Assembly (NCBI GenBank): GCA_032622095.1
Contig: CP136068.1
Span: 129,711,989 to 129,775,988, forward strand
Length of the DNA stretch: 64,000 bases
Source of the DNA: Siphonodentalium dalli
Taxonomy: Eukaryota > Mollusca > Scaphopoda > Gadilida > Siphonodentaliidae
Reading direction: 5' to 3'
The notes under the pieces were generated by a model, which worked only from the letters and a program-made list of their open reading frames with translations, searched no databases and was not told where the DNA came from. Shown here in pieces: positions 40,190-52,300 of this stretch. The position numbers were made by a program, and so were the translations under genes. Each line of letters begins with the position of its first letter. Position 1 is the first letter of the stretch.

Positions 40190-41770
40190 GCTAAAGGGTA
40201 CACAAGTTTTTCAAATTGTGCTGAAGGGTACACAGGTTTTGAGATTGCATTCTAAAGGACTTTCAGTTTTCGTATTTGCCATGATTTCTGTTAGAGAGTA
40301 ATTGTTAACGTTCCAATGAATATTAAAATGTGCTGAACACAAACTGCTAATGGGCGCCAGACTTTCATAAGCACAATTTAAGTAATGGTCTTCGTGCCAA
40401 TCACAAACCCTGTGTACCCTGCAGCACATTCTCAAACCCTGTGTACTCTTGAGTGCCTAATAAACGTACATGTATGATTGTTAAATTTGAGTTAAAATTC
40501 CCGCCTTAACGATCGTTATTTGGCCCTGTACGTTATTAAATTTGGCGGTCGAAATATGTCAACCAATTTTATTTTTTATACAGGGATGATTTGTGATTTT
40601 GAACAAATAAAGCGTGTGTGTGTTGATTCGTACACACGTTCGAAGACTCAGTTATCTACACATCGAAACTATTTCTGTCACAGGATTTTCTTTGAACCAA
40701 TCAAAACATCCGATATTAGTCCCCCCAGGGAATCGCTTCTTGTATCATCGATGTCATTTCTTAAACCATTGCCCGAACACGTGGTCATTCGGTGCTATTT
40801 CTATCACAGACTTTCTTTGAACCAATCAAAACATCCGATAATAATTGCCCCCCGGAAAAGCTCAATGACGTAATTTTTAAAGGAGCACCGAACACGTGGT
40901 TATTTGGTGCTGCGCGCAGGTATTTAGTATTGGACACAAAGTGACAATATTACATGAGGGGATATATGTAATAGGTATTTTATATCTCGCAAATTAGATC
41001 TGATCTGAACCTCTTACTAGTATGATATAAAGATATACTAGTCCATCACTATTCAAGTGTTTAAAAAATGAGACTTCAGTGGGGAAAAGGATAGTCGTGA
41101 ATTTAAAAAAGTAAACCTGCACCCCCCCTTTTGCGTTGAAATAATGGGTTAGTCCGAACTCTCCAGTTATGTCTTAATGACGGTGACTGTCGCCTGTCAG
41201 GTTCTATTTGGGAGCAACAAGTTTACCCATGTTTAATTGTTGTTGGTACCTGATAATAAAAATGGGTTGGGGTATTTATATACTGGTACACTATACAAAG
41301 TATTCTGGTGGTTCATTATGGATACTTAGTACTGGGGGAGTTAGGGGTTAGGGGGTCTCCCTTCCTACTAGTAGTATTAGTGGGTGATTTTTGTATATGT
41401 TAAATTATCTCGCAAAACATACCGGTACTACTAGTAGTATATATATCCTTGGATCCCAAATTGTATTTAGTATTAGTACTAGTACTTACTAGTAAGGATA
41501 CTAGTGCTGAATATACAATCCATTTCTCAAAGTGGATTACAATGTAGTAATAACATATAAATTAGTACTAGTACAACTGTACTAGTACAATAATAGGATG
41601 AGCTATGGTGGATTTTAAATGAGTATTTCAATAGATTTGGGGAAATTTCCACCCTGTATGATTATACTGCCCTGTATGTTTATTAAAAAATTGGGAATAT
41701 TCCGCCCTTTATGTTTATTCCGCCCTGTATGTTTATTAGGCACTCAAGAGTACCCTTCAGCCTTAGTAAT
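40190..41770. repeat. inverted-repeat module with 'gagtgcctaataaac' ends
   Basis: GTACTCTTGAGTGCCTAATA (from 40443) recurs reverse-complemented ending at 41751, enclosing ~1.3 kb, like a MITE or larger non-autonomous element. A smaller inverted pair flanks its left end ('gaagggtacacagg' near 40225 against 'cctgtgtaccctgc' near 40410). Inside, a ~130-bp direct duplication includes 'ctttgaaccaatcaaaacat' (40690 and 40817). No target duplication was identified and no coding region is supported. Confidence 0.6.
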
Positions 41771-42607
41771 ACAACCACTTAAGAGATGAAGCTTGACTAT
41801 GATTATGTGATTTCTGATCTGATCCGGAAAATAAGAGGATTATCAATTAAATTACCAGTGATTACTGGCTTCGGGATAAGATATTAACAGGAGGATTGGA
41901 TATATTTTGCATTTCTGCATGGTGTGGAACATATGATTATCACATTTCTCGATTCATCAGTATAGGTTCTGGGTGAGTTTGTGGGTCTGATTTGTCTTTA
42001 AAATTTCTCCAAATGTCGTTGCCGAATGTCCGTCAATTTCTACGTATGGTTCCATATATCTGCTGCAACTTTATTTTTACGGAACTGTTCTGAGTTTTAA
42101 TTGTCCGAAACCGAAAATACTATGCTCTAATTTGTAATACTCACCTTTAACTACACTGTATACTATTTTAACGAAGTCCACTAGAGGTTTTAATTTCCAT
42201 TCAACAGCCTGCTATTCAATAGGATAATATCTTATATATATATAACAATTTCGATCCAATGGAAACTTTAAATAATTACCGTGAAATTGGGGTAAGTAAT
42301 AGGTCTAGTTAAATTTTATATTTATATTTTCATAATTAATTTATAGTTATATTTATAGCCAATAGTTATTGAGGCTATGACATTTTAAAATAAAAAGTAC
42401 TATAAATGTTAGTAATATTATGTATAAATACACCAATACAGAACACTTTAATTTGTTAATTAGAATTAATGCAAATAGTCACAAACCAAATAAATAGTTT
42501 CCTAATTTCTTCTGCATAAAAAACCTGACATTTATTTGACCAACCAGAACGCAGAGATGACCGTTAGAAAAATATACGTCCAACTCCAATAAAAACTTGG
42601 TAACTTA
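41752..42607. other. no gene seen upstream of the UBA gene
   Basis: AT-rich non-coding sequence. No convincing promoter motif for the downstream gene could be picked out. Confidence 0.4.
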
Positions 42608-43004
42608 CCCTGCTGGACAAAACAAGTGTCCACTTAAACGTGGTGCGGTCAGCATTGCCACCGTGGCCGAAATGCAACTACACCGCGGCTCCACCGGCTA
42701 ACTACAGTTGGGCCGCTGTGTACTTGCCATTCGGCCATGGTGTAGTTGCAGCGGTGTACGTTCATTAAACTGAAAAAATATGATACAAACCAGAAATCTA
42801 GCCACGGTGTACATGCCATTCGGCCGCGTTGTAGTTGCCTATCGGCCATGGTGTACTTGCCGTTCGGCTGTAGTTTTATTGCCTTTAGGCCGCGGTGTAC
42901 TTGCCGTTCGGCCGCAGCGCTCAACTACAGTTACAAACTCTTACACCGCGGCCGAACGGCAAATACACCGCGGTGTCAATTGACACTTGATTTGTCCAGC
43001 AGGG
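42608..43004. mobile_element. TA-flanked MITE (family E), copy 1
   Basis: Terminal inverted repeats CCCTGCTGGACAAAACAAGT... / ...CCAGCAGGG, flanked by TA on both sides (42606-42607, 43005-43006). The interior is unusual: many spaced repeats of GGCCGAACGGCAAGTACACC-like motifs in both orientations. It lies ~320 bp upstream of the first coding exon of the UBA gene. A second copy in inverted orientation is at 45142-45516. Confidence 0.87.
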
Positions 43005-43323
43005 TAATTAGCTGGCTAATTAGTTATTCAACATATCTGTACTGAGTTTAATCTAACATCAGATTACTGATAAATGTGGCAATCGTTCACCATAGCCTCA
43101 TCACAATCATGCGGATATTTGTGTCTGAAGTTTGCACTGAGTGAAATAAATAGTATTAAATACAATTGTAATCTATATAATATCAAGGGCTGAATAAAAA
43201 ATTATTAATACAAAAAATAAGTTTGCACCATTACTGGGTGTTTGTTGGTACGTGTAGTAACCTTGCCGTTGATAACATAATATGATAATTTATGTTTATA
43301 AACATTTTGATTATAATTATACA

Positions 43324-43374
43324 ATGAACACAGCAAACTACCCTGTACGCACTCTTGACGGCTATCGTGGATCG
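43324..43374 (+). CDS. UBA gene exon 1 (start exon)
   Basis: Encodes MNTANYPVRTLDGYRGS, 17 codons, phase 0, then donor GTAAGT. The stretch upstream is AT-rich. This is the least certain exon because it is short, but its phase matches exon 2. Confidence 0.7.
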
Positions 43375-46300
43375 GTAAGTCGCATATTGAATAATTTTGA
43401 ATGAATATGAAAGCCTCAGTACCTAACTAAATTAAAAAAAAAAAAAAAAAAAATCTGAAAGAAAAAACAAAAACTAATCTAAAAATAATATATATATATA
43501 CTGCCCCCCCCCCCCAAAAAAAAACAATGAACTGTCATATACAGTGTTCACTTATTGATAATACTAAGCAATGCTTAGTCAATAAAGCATGTATGTTTGC
43601 ATTACTACGGGGACCGATGCGAACTGAGGAACCTACGCTGGGACCTACGCAAATGTAGGGACCTACTGCATAATGCAGTACCCGATCGGACAGCGTACTG
43701 CACCCACGACAACATACCTGGACAAATGCTGTAATGGGGGAAGTCGCTGTTTTGCATTCGGATCTTTATTCAGTGATCTCGAATGAGACTTTTCAGCCTG
43801 ACAAACATGGTATCTGATCGAGTTCTTATTTTTGTCAGAATACCCTGACCAGGTTGCGATCCATGCCAGGTCCGCTAACATGAGAGACCAGTATGCTACC
43901 TCTCCTCTACCGACTTCCTTGTCACTCAGTGACTCACTCACTCACTGTGACTGTCACATGCATGGTCACTGGAAATCACTAGTGTCAGCCTAATTCACAA
44001 TGAACTTACGATTTTTAAAGATTTATTTAAAGTTTTATTAGAGAGAGTGAGTGGTAGAATCTTCCGTGCACTGTTTCGAGAAAGCTTACTGCGCGGAGTG
44101 TTCTAGATGAACAGATGATTAGTGGTAGTACCACGGTTACTGGACATACTAGTAAAGTCCCAAAATAAGGTTTTAATCAATTTATAAATTGGTACAACTA
44201 ATATACGGTTACTGGACATACTAGTAAAGTCCCAAAATAAGGTTTTAATCAATTTATAAATTGGTACAACTAATATACGGTTACTGGACATACTAGTAAA
44301 GTCCCAAAATAAGGTTTTAATCAATTTATAAATTGGTACAACTAATATAAATGCTCAAGTAATGAAAGCATTACCAAATAGCCGGACAAACATAACCTAA
44401 ATAAACGCACTAAACACAAAACACTGAGCATATATCGCATGTTTCCTATAAATAACTCATCTACAACTCATCTGTTAACCCTTTACCCAACAAAACAGCC
44501 AAAAACGCCCAAATAAAGCTTCAACAGCCTAAAATATCTTCGGTCTGTCTCAATAACACCAAACAAATATGGATATCATTGGAACCGGTTCATTGACCAC
44601 ATTGTGATGGTTACAGTTATGCCCTGTGCCAATGCATTCTCTTATATATGCAATGGCCTAAAAAAAAAAAAAAAATTAACACTTTTTACCATTTTTTCTT
44701 ACAACAATTTTATAATTTTTTCTTACATTTTTATCATTTTTAATATGTTAAGCCAATGCATTCTCTTATATATGCGAGGCGACCTATGGTCGACTCGCTT
44801 ATATAAGAGAATGCATTGGCACAGGGCTGTTCTGTTGGGTAAAGGGTTAACATCATTTCGGATGCCAAATTAATGGAGTTTGAAACATTTTTCACAATTA
44901 GCAACGAGTGACTCCGGAAAAAAGGGCATGTGTTCCGACACAGAACATCAGTCTTTCCAACTTCCGATTGAACAAGCATAGATGGCGACGAGTCACTTGG
45001 CACTAAATGTGACAATGTTTCAAACTTCATTAATTTGGTGTCTGAATTTCCTGGAGGGAGACTTCAAGTCTCCCTGTTCTGGACTCCTAGGCTGAGGCCT
45101 GGTCTGAAATGATTTTATCGCTGCAGATATGTCGATGAGTACCCCGCTGGACAAAACAAGTGTCCATTGGCACCGCAGTGTATTTGCCGTTCGGCTGCGG
45201 TGTCAGAGTTTGTAACTGCAGTTGAGCACCGCGGCCGAACGGCAAGTACACCGTGGCCCAACAGCAAGTACACTGCGGCCGAAAGGCAACTACACCGCAG
45301 CCGAACGGCATGTACACCGTGGTTAGATTTCTGGTTAGTATCGTCTTTTTTCAGTTTAATGAACGTACACCGCAGCAATTACACCATGGCCGAACGGCAA
45401 GTACACCGCGGCCCAACTGTAGTTAGCCGGTGGAGCCGCGGTGTAGTTGCATTTCAGCCACGGTGGCAACGCTAACTGCACCGCGGTTAGGTGGACACTT
45501 GTTTTGTCAAGCAGGGTATGTTATTTACAGAAAACATGGAAGGGCTAATTTTTGTTGATATTTTAATTTCAGAACATAGATGACGTGATGGCTTGCTTGT
45601 TGTCTATGGGATTTGAAATTAAGGATTGTCAAGATGCGATTCAGTATGGTAAAATCACATCAGAAGCAGCTGTTGAATGGTGAGTACCGCTGAATTGGTT
45701 GTTACCCTATGACAGGGTTTCCGCTAGGGGTTGGGGGAATGTGGCCGTATTTGGGAAGCACATACCAGGTGCCCTGTCGGGAGAAAATTTGGATATTTAT
45801 CACTGGAAAGGAGCCATTTCCTTGCACTTGAGACAAGCAGGAACATTCAAGCTTCGTATAGAAACCAAATTAAAACAGATCGTCTTTCTTAGATCTCAAG
45901 TTAATGAATCAAAAGCATGTACGTAAGCACAACAGTACACGATGGATACAACAACTTTTATTTAAACAGTAGCAATATTAAATGCCAACTTCAAAGACTA
46001 CCGCGGTTAGCAAAAGACACGCTGTCTCACTGTCTAGCAGTAACAGGTGTTACATCATGAGATGAGCACGTGCTACACATGTTCTGCATGCCTGGTTTCT
46101 TTGTATTTTGTTCACAGTTCCGATCAAAACAAATTGTTGTAGAAGCAAAAGCCATTCCTCAGACGGAGATGACTTCATGCTGGATTCGTATACCTAATGG
46201 ATAATTCTATATTCATTGGATAGGGAATAAATACATGATAATAACTATTAATAATTTAATTGTTTTATTTTTAAATAAACATTTCTTTGACACAGACCTT

Positions 46301-49300
46301 GTGTTGGCGGAAAAAGTTTTGCACTTTTCGTCACAGCGACTGCCAAAACTCACATGTGTTCATGGTTGTAGCTCATAAACCCCCACCCAAATGACTTAAC
46401 GATGTATATTGCACATTTTGATAGGGAATAGTGGGTCAGAAAGTTGGGACTTATTGATAGTAATCTACTGTAAATTAAAATGCGAGAGGCTGATTACTAA
46501 TAAATACTCGCCCGATAAAGCGTTACACAGGATGGTGTAGACAACTGTACACAATCATGGTCCGCGCTACTGATCATGTCTTATTCAGGCACCAAGTGTA
46601 GGATTCCTTGCAATCTGTTAATCATCAGTGTCGGTGATCGCTCGTCCAGTGTAAAAAGGGAACTGAGCTAGGTCTGTGGCACTTTTGTGACCAATATTAA
46701 GTCAAGGTTGGTGAGGGGAATTGAGGCCGCTGGACGGCCGGCCTGCCGTAGTAGTGGAAACCCTGCCTATGATACTAGGTTAACCAGGTTCGTAAAATTG
46801 GTATTCTGTTTCCCAAGTTAGCTGAAAAGTCACCCATGTTGTTATGATGTTGAGATGTTGTGGTTTGGTTTAATAATTTTTAGATGCATTATTTGGCATA
46901 TTATTGAGAAGTATTTACCATTTTATGACTGGAGCTGCACTGATGCAGCATTAAAGAACCTGTGCCAGTGCATTCTTTGATGTATGCAAGAGATATACAT
47001 GTATAAGAGAATGCACTGGCTTACAAGGTCAAGGTAAGTATTGTTAGGCCAATATATTCTCTTATATATGCGAGGCTCTCTTTGGGAGACTCGCATATAT
47101 AAGAGAATGCATTGTCACAGGGTTTTCGCAAAAAATCTGGAGGCTCCAGTCATGGAAGGATTAATGGATTTTAAAGATTGTTATCTCTTTCCTAAAATTA
47201 AAGGTACACAATCTGATTTAACGCCCCTAAATTACTATTTCTTTGATTTTGGAGGTAAAAACTATTATATTTGATCGGAGTCGAGGAACCCACCCACCAA
47301 TGCCCAGAGTTATCAGATTTCGAGTTTTGAAATCTGTTATTTCCCCACCTCGATTATTTGGCGGCCTGGCAAATATTTGACGAATACCGACCGCCATACT
47401 CTCGATACCAAATTGCGATGAATAAAATGTTGATATACCATGTTTAACAATTTTTGGGCAATTTTATAATATAGTTGAAAGTGGTTAGCTTATTTTTTGG
47501 CAATTAATCAATTCTGATAACTTAAGCGATATCTCAAGAAATGTTGTTGCTGTTGGAATCTGAAAATATGGGAACCATCAAATCGGATTGAGTACCTTTA
47601 AATATATTTGGGTCAGAGACAACAAGTCAACAGGAGCTTCTATAAGATTTTCTAATTATTTTTGCACGAACTGCAGTGCAAACTGTGGCAGAAAATGTGT
47701 CTATTTTTAGAACATTAAACTACTAGTATTCAGCTGTGATGTGTGTATCTTTCTCGATTGAAAATTCATGGTTGTTCACAACCACGAAAACCATGAAAAT
47801 TGGACCACCATGAAAAATTTATTTTACAGTGTGCTGACCGATATTATTGGCCTGCAACACGAAGAAAACATTGCATCATTCGACTTTTGTTTACTAGGTC
47901 TAGAAGATCGCTAACCTATAATGATCATTTGTTGGCATTTGTTTTAGGCTGATAGCGGGAAAGCCAGGGTATGCAGAGAGCAACAAACCAAGACTAAACC
48001 TGATGTCACCCCAGGTATGTTAGAGATGTTTCATGCAGAATAATTTGCTGGTGGGTTTCAAAATACTGTTTATTTGTGAGTCTTACAAGGGTGATAAATA
48101 ATTAATTCTGGTGCCATATTTATGCCATTTAAAAAAAATACAGGACATATTATGTTATTGGTCCGTCCATTTGCTATTTCATTTCCAGATGATAACTTTA
48201 GGAAGTCTGAACTGAATGAAATGAAATTTGGTATGTGAGTTTACTAAACTAGACCAATATACAGGACATGTTCAAATTTGGAAATAACAAATGAAACTTG
48301 GTATGTGGGTTTACCAGCATAAAATACTGGTCAAGTTCAAATTTGGGTTCCGCCCACCAATTTTCTCCAGAGTTACGTTTTTTTTGTTGGAATTTTCACT
48401 CTTTCTTTTTCGTATGATAACTTTAGGAAGTCTGAACTGAATGAAATGAAATTTGGTATGTGAGTTTACTAAACTAGCCCAATATACAGGACATGTTCAA
48501 ATTTGGGTTCCACTCGCCAATTTTCACCAGAGTTATGGCCTTTTGTTTAAATTACCACACGCATATTTTGCCACGCCCTAGCGATGCTCTTGTCCTATAT
48601 ACATCAGCCCTCGAAATTAGGATATATGTCCCATGGCAAATTTAATGCTGTGGCACTATACATTCCACATGTTGCCTCAGTGTTCCCCACAGCATTGCTT
48701 ATTGCGGTGGCCAATTTCTAGGACTGTATACATACATGTAAGTAACAATCCATGTTTTCTCTATTTTCATATGTTTCAGGTGTTACTCACACCAGGATTT
48801 CATCACGAAAATATCTAATTTGCAAATTGTCTCTACTCTGGCTATGCCCACAGAGATCATATTCTGCTCATTCAAAACATGGGACCTTTTGTGTGTTCTG
48901 ATGGGGAACTTTATAATATTGAACAAACAATGCAGGGAATATATATTTTTGTTAATTCTTGTTCCTTAATAATGCATATGAAAGTAGGGGTGGTCCCAGC
49001 TCGAGAATGCATAATTTTTGTAAATCAATTTCGCAATAAACATTGAATTATTTCCCGTAAGAAATTCCATGATTGTCAGCGATGCAAATCAAAATTGGCT
49101 CAAAAAAGTAACCTAATTCATGCAATCTCTAGAGCTGAAACGGTTAGACGGTTAACCGGTTAGCATCCGGTTAGCGACGTAACCGGTTAGAAAAAAATGA
49201 ACCGGACGTAACCGCATCCCGTCAGTTGAATGTGAACGTGAATAATCCTCAAAATATTAGGTTAAATGATGCAAAACTAATACTAAATCCCGTGTCACCG

Positions 49301-52300
49301 ATAGTAGAGTGCAATGCAAGCATTAATTGGTACACGCGGTAGTATCAGATACTTAGTAGCAATTCTCGAACTGTCTGGAAGTGTCGGCGACCTTCAATCA
49401 ATTCCGACCCTTTGAAGTTTTCTTCCGACAAAAGCACATGTGCAGTCACTGTGTACCAAGTCTGAATGCACACAAGGAAGTGACAACGTAAAAGTGGCAT
49501 TGTGTGGCAATGCGTGCTTTCGTAACTTAATAGTTAATACTGCACGAAGCAACATGGATTCAAATTGGAACCACACCACGACATACTATATATAAGATTG
49601 AGATCAGCTGCACAATGTCTTCACTCTTCCCGTTCTTCCTCCCTGTTGTGATTTAATATTATCAATTCAATTGAGTGACCAAACAGACATCGTAGTTGAA
49701 GCAACCCAAAACTTCTTCAATAATCTTCCCTTTTATCAAGGAAATTGATGCTCCATGCTACTCTGTAACTGGTTGTGCCTGTGGGACTAATTAACACTCA
49801 ATTTGGCAGTAATTGCTATATGTTAAACTTAAGTGATTGCATACTAAAACCGAAACCGAAACGTAAATTATATAACCTCCCAACACTAGTGTCCGCTATC
49901 ATGATACCGACGAATAGCTCGAATACTGAATAGGACTGCGAGTCTGACCTAACTGACCTTCCTTTTTGTTATCTAGTTATTATACCAATGATGATAATGA
50001 TATATTACAGATCTTTAATATATAGTTTTGTTACTCATTTTACCAATACCCATACTATTTTACTCGTTTTACAAATGCCCAAACATATGCTGATCACGGC
50101 AAATAAGCGATCTCTCCTGCCATTCACAAATTTCACTTGCTCATTCCCCATCACGAGAGCCAGCAAAAGAACAGTGAATGCGTGTTTTTGAATATCGTTA
50201 AATGCCGTGAATAAGGTCTTTATTTCAGCTACTACTTCTCACCTAGGTTTGTCCCTGGAGCATGGCATAATGTCGACATAATTAGTGTGAGAGAAGTCCG
50301 ATAGAAATTTAGCGGTTAACCGGTTGAAATCCGGTTAACCCCGATGGTTAACCTGTTAGAAGAATGGGTCAAACCGTTTCAGCTCTAGCAATCTCAAGCT
50401 GGCACCTTCATCAACTGTGAAATACATTATGAAGGAATAAGGGTTAACTAACTTTAGATATATTACATGCTCTGTTTGTTCAATGTTATAAACTTTCCTG
50501 TCAGAACATCAACAAATTCCCAGGTTGTGAACTGGAGGAGTATGATCTCTATGGATGTACCTTACTCATATTTAACCCTTTACCCAACAGAAGGGCCCTG
50601 TGCCAATGCATTCTCTTATATATGCGAGTCGACCATAGGTCGCCTCGCATATATAAGAGAATGCATTGGCTTAACACATTAAAAATTATAAAATTGTTAA
50701 AGAATGTAAGAAAAAATGGTAAAAAGTGTTAAAAAAAGATTTTTTTAGGCCAATGCATTCTCTTATATATGCGAGGCGACCTATGGTCGACTCGCATATA
50801 TAAGAGAATGCATTGGCACAGGGCATAACGGTAACTATCACAATGTGGTCAAGGAGCCGGTTCCAATGATATCCATATTTGTATGGTTCTATTGAGACAG
50901 ACCGAAGATATTTTAGGCTGTTGAAGCTTTATTTGGCCGGTTTTGGCCGGTTTGTTGGGTAAAGGGTTAAATTCGCGCAGTACTATTTTTTGCGCACCCG
51001 TCAGTGCGCAAATTTAAAACTGAGCGAAAAATAGTACGATGCCAAGTGTAATCTAAACCACAGTCCATAGGAAATAAAAGAGTGCTGTGTTGCTGAGTTT
51101 ACATATATTATGAACGATTGAATAAACAATTATGCCTATACATGTATGCATATACTTACATTCGGCTAACCGCTATCAAGACCATTGCTCGCAATTCAAG
51201 CGACAAATGATGGTATTACATAGACATTGTTGAAATTCTTGTGCAAGAAATACTAGGACTAATAGTCCAGGTTGCAACAAAATTATGATGTATGTAGTTA
51301 CTAATTTATTGTCTGCATGATGTAAATCCGCCTCTGGTGTTTAATACACATATACCATCTCCAGCAATGACTAAGAACCGAAACTGTCATCAGCTCAAAG
51401 ATATACGATAATATCACAGAAATATTAGGAAAATAATTTTCTCAGTTTTGAATTCGCGCAAATAGGTGCACGAATTTAAAGTGTGCGAATTCAAAACTGA
51501 GCGAAAAATAGTACTGCGCGAATTTAAGTACGAGTAAGGTAGCCAGAATAGAGGCTCATGGGATGATTTAATATTACCATTGCATTTTTGAATTTCTCCA
51601 ATGAAATAATAAGTGCACTTTTTTGTAATTGTTGGTTTATGGACAAATGTAATTTTTTTCATTTTATCAGATATTCTGGTTGGAAGATAAAAACAAAACT
51701 TCAATTGAAATTGAATATAATACGTAACACATTTTAGACGTAACAGTGAAATAATCGGGTGATTCGAGTCTCTAATAGATGTGAAAGAAGGCCTTCGGAA
51801 GTATGTTAGCTAGCGAGGTATGCTAGTGCTGCAAATTTTCAGAAAGGTTCGTTTCTTCTGATTGGTGAACAAGGGAATATTTGGTAGGTTAACCCTTTGA
51901 GTGCCAGGTCCGATTTTTGTATCAACCCATATACCCTGTGCTAATGCATTCTCTTATATATGCGAGTCGACCACAGGTCGCCTCGCAAATATAAGAGAAT
52001 GAATTGGCCTAACAATTTTTCATCATTTGTTATTATTTTTTACAATTTTTTACAATTTTAATAATTTTTTCTTATATTCTTTAACTCTTTCAGTATTTTG
52101 TAGGTTTAGTGCCAGGGAATCTTACGTTTTTCATGGGCATCAAAATTATTACTATGAATACTTGGTGATAGTTTTGAGTTATAACATGCCCCTAAGGTTT
52201 TATCCAGTTTGTTTTTAAATTCGCTATAGCATGCTTAAGCATACCCAAACAAAATTCAACCCAAAAACAAAATAATATTTTGTTAAGGCCGATTTTACAG

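Larger units (their letters stand above)
44479..44846. mobile_element. piggyBac-like MITE, family A, copy 1
   Basis: Ends TTAA-CCCTTTACCCAACA and TGTTGGGTAAAGGG-TTAA, with TTAA at 44475-44478 and 44847-44850. It carries one complete palindrome (44752-44820) and one collapsed palindrome (44627-44658), with AT-rich sequence between. Same family as 50576-50966, in opposite orientation. Confidence 0.9.
46918..47160. mobile_element. piggyBac-like MITE, family D, copy 1
   Basis: Right end CTCCAGTCATGGAAGGA then TTAA (47161-47164). The left end (ttttatgactggagctgcac) is the matching terminus with a mutated TTAC target. It contains two palindromes (46964-47020, degraded, and 47048-47116) joined by the family's 'ttacaaggtcaaggtaag' spacer. 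Confidence 0.8.
50576..50966. mobile_element. piggyBac-like MITE, family A, copy 2, nested
   Basis: Flanked by TTAA (50572-50575 and 50967-50970) with ends CCCTTTACCCAACA and TGTTGGGTAAAGGG. It carries two full palindromes (50602-50670 and 50749-50817) in opposite orientation to one another. It lies inside the left terminal repeat of the 50560-51539 element, so it is the younger insertion. Confidence 0.93.
50560..51539. mobile_element. TA-flanked inverted-repeat element, interrupted by a MITE
   Basis: Ends CCTTACTCATATTTAA... and ...TTAAGTACGAGTAAGG, flanked by TA at 50558-50559 and 51540-51541. When the nested TTAA element (50576-50966) is ignored, the left end continues 'attcgcgcagtactattttt', matching the right end in reverse complement. 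The interior is non-coding. Confidence 0.82.

Noticed and set aside
42780-43045. Repetitive frames near 42746-43045 and 45087-45475
   Set aside because: They are translations of the short motif array in the family E MITEs on both strands.
45699-45926. 75-codon frame after exon 2
   Set aside because: It lies within the intron, mostly inside a hAT element, and the exon 2 donor and exon 3 acceptor agree in phase without it.
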